Source of the DNA: Streptomyces xanthophaeus
GTDB lineage: Bacteria; Actinomycetota; Actinomycetes; Streptomycetales; Streptomycetaceae
Direction of reading: 5' to 3'
DNA length: 64,000 bases
NCBI RefSeq assembly: GCF_000725805.1
Contig: NZ_JOFT01000019.1
Location: 62,001-126,000 of the forward strand
Position numbers and translations under genes: made by a program. Below, one piece after another: positions 62,892 through 64,000 of the stretch (position 1 is its first letter; each line of letters starts with the position of its first letter). Below the pieces are notes generated by a model. That model was not told the DNA's origin and searched no databases. It saw only the letters and a list, made by a program, of their open reading frames with translations.

Positions 62892-63660
62892 TCATGAGTC
62901 GGGCTTGTTGAGGCGCCGCCAGCAGATGAGGCCGCAGGCGAGGGAGACGAAGGCGTCGTGGATTTCGGTCGGCGTTTGCAGCGGACGGCGAGTCGTTTGG
63001 ACTGATGGAGGAGGGCGAAGGTCTGCTCGACGACGTAGCGGAGCTGGCCCGTGCTCTTGATGTGCGGGGCTCCTTTGCGGGAGATGACGGGCAGGATCCG
63101 GTGTTTGCGCAGTTGATCGCGGTTGGGGTTGGAGTCGTAGCCCTTGTCGCCGAGCAAAGCTTCGGGACGTCGGAGGGGCCGGCCGGGACGCCCTGCCACC
63201 GGTGGAATGCCGTCGATGAGGGCGGGGGTCTGGGTGACGTCGTTGACGTTCGCCGCGGTCGTGATGACCTTGAGCGGGGTGCCGCGTCCGTCGCAGATCA
63301 AGTGGTGTTTGCTGCCCGTTTTCCGCCGTCGACCGGCGACGGACCAGTGTTGGCGCCCCCTTTTTTTTGCGCGGATGTGGGAGCCGTCCACGCACGCCCT
63401 CGACCAGTCGAGCCGGCCGGCCGCGTTCAGCTCTGCGAGCAGAATCCGGTGCAGCTGGTCGAAGACTCCGTCCTGCTGCCACCACTTCTCCGATTCGACG
63501 GGGCCCTGCACGGCCACCGGATGGGCGCTCGCCGGAGGGTGGGCACCTGCGCAGTGGGGGAGGGGCAGGTGCCCACGGTGACGACCGGGGGCCGCTCCGC
63601 GCACCGGCCGTCGTTTCCAGCGTAAATTCACCGGCCGGGAGGCGCCGCCGCAAGAGCTGG
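62892..63660 (-). mobile_element. IS5-family transposase, degenerate
   Basis: The minus strand encodes GVFDQLHRILLAELNAAGRL, DWSRACVDGSHIRAK (catalytic-region Asp), KTGSKHHLICDGRGTPLKVI, LLGDKGYDSNPNRDQLRKHR and YVVEQTFALLH, all typical of one IS5 subgroup. An extra base in an A8 run (63361-63368) is offset by a lost base ~50 bases further on, and a one-base loss near 62968 puts the end (HDAFVSLACGLICWRRL) into another frame. The N-terminal part is eroded. Inactive. Confidence 0.75.
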
Positions 63661-63988
63661 CCCCGTAAGGCATCAGCCGTGTATCCGCCTGTGGAGCACC
63701 ACCGGAGATGGCACCGATGCCTTGGCCCGGCAGTCGCTCCCTCACCCTCGGCCACCACGACCCGGCCGGCTGCGCACGACCGTACGGCCCGCTGCGCTCG
63801 GAATCAGCAGATCGGTGAGCCGCTGACCGCGGTGGCCGCCGCTCACCGTGGACGTGGGCGAGGCTCGCCGCGACGTGCGCCCATGGGCGAAGCCGATGGA
63901 GCGGTTGCCCACCATGAAGCCCAGGCCGGCTGGTCTGTCGCCGACGTTCCTGAGTTTGGCTGACCCCGCGGGAGCACAGGATCAGGCC

Positions 63989-64000
63989 ATGACCGAGACA
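63989..64000 (+). CDS. possible gene start cut by window end
   Basis: ATG-ACC-GAG-ACA follows GGGAG...AGG sequence. Only four codons are visible; the preceding 63661-63988 contains no supported gene. Confidence 0.2.

Overview
The window reads as Streptomyces chromosome. GC content is very high with strongly G/C-biased third codon positions, and it carries a chaplin, a WhiB-family regulator, an XRE-DUF5753 regulator, a GH18 chitinase behind a DasR-like site, Tat-type signals and a mycothiol-type maleylpyruvate isomerase homologue. It holds at least seven decayed insertion-sequence pieces and many gene remnants. That suggests a variable, arm-like region rather than core chromosome. No rRNA, CRISPR array, prophage or large biosynthetic cluster is visible.

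Layout. 0-5 kb: tail of a cation/proton antiporter, a GH15 glucoamylase/trehalase-type enzyme, a DUF2254 membrane protein and a secreted CAP protein closed by a strong terminator. 5-10 kb: a roadblock protein, an ArsR regulator, a small membrane protein, and an operon pairing a PobA-like flavin hydroxylase with a two-domain O-methyltransferase. 10-16.5 kb: a broken isochorismatase-family gene, a chaplin that has lost its signal peptide, a DUF4236 protein, a WhiB protein, SUKH-like, HopJ-family and HNH-like proteins, a mycothiol-dependent enzyme and an APH-like kinase. 16.5-16.7 kb: a stand-alone, unusual tRNA-Gly(UCC) with its own promoter and terminator. 17-25.6 kb: LysE and TerC membrane proteins, a secreted nuclease/phosphatase-fold protein, a TetR regulator divergent from two small membrane proteins, and an MFS exporter.

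25.7-29.3 kb: two HEAT-like proteins and one unassigned protein lie between an ISL3 remnant and a broken IS5-group element; they look like orphan immunity genes. 29-38.9 kb: membrane and secreted proteins, the chitinase, an orphan sugar-binding lipoprotein, an IS701-like composite frame and a GT39-like membrane glycosyltransferase. 39-44.9 kb: an amine/amino-acid permease in an operon with a Tat-exported flavin amine oxidase, then DUF3626 and XRE-DUF5753 proteins. 45.5-49.4 kb: an ice-binding-family secreted protein with a His/Gly tail, followed by an overlapping DUF5819-HTTM pair that resembles SdpA-SdpB, the maturation proteins of the Bacillus SDP killing factor. 49.4-57.6 kb: VOC, TIGR04222, cold-shock, MFS, DUF4265, barstar-type, RibD-like and DUF2975/HTH genes.

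57.6-62.9 kb is a decayed polymorphic-toxin island. It has two RHS C-terminal tails, each followed at once by an immunity-like gene, plus an inverted RHS fragment, an nSTAND fragment, a frameshifted gene coupled to a small immunity-like gene, and transposase scraps. The second RHS tail (61.4-62.2 kb) keeps an intact, ADP-ribosyltransferase-like toxin domain and an intact partner gene of lower GC. The window ends in a degenerate IS5-family transposase and a possible new start codon at 63989.

The strongest candidates for something undescribed are the SdpAB-like pair, the tRNA-Gly with a non-canonical T-loop, and the toxin/immunity island. All assignments come from reading motifs by eye; no database search was run.
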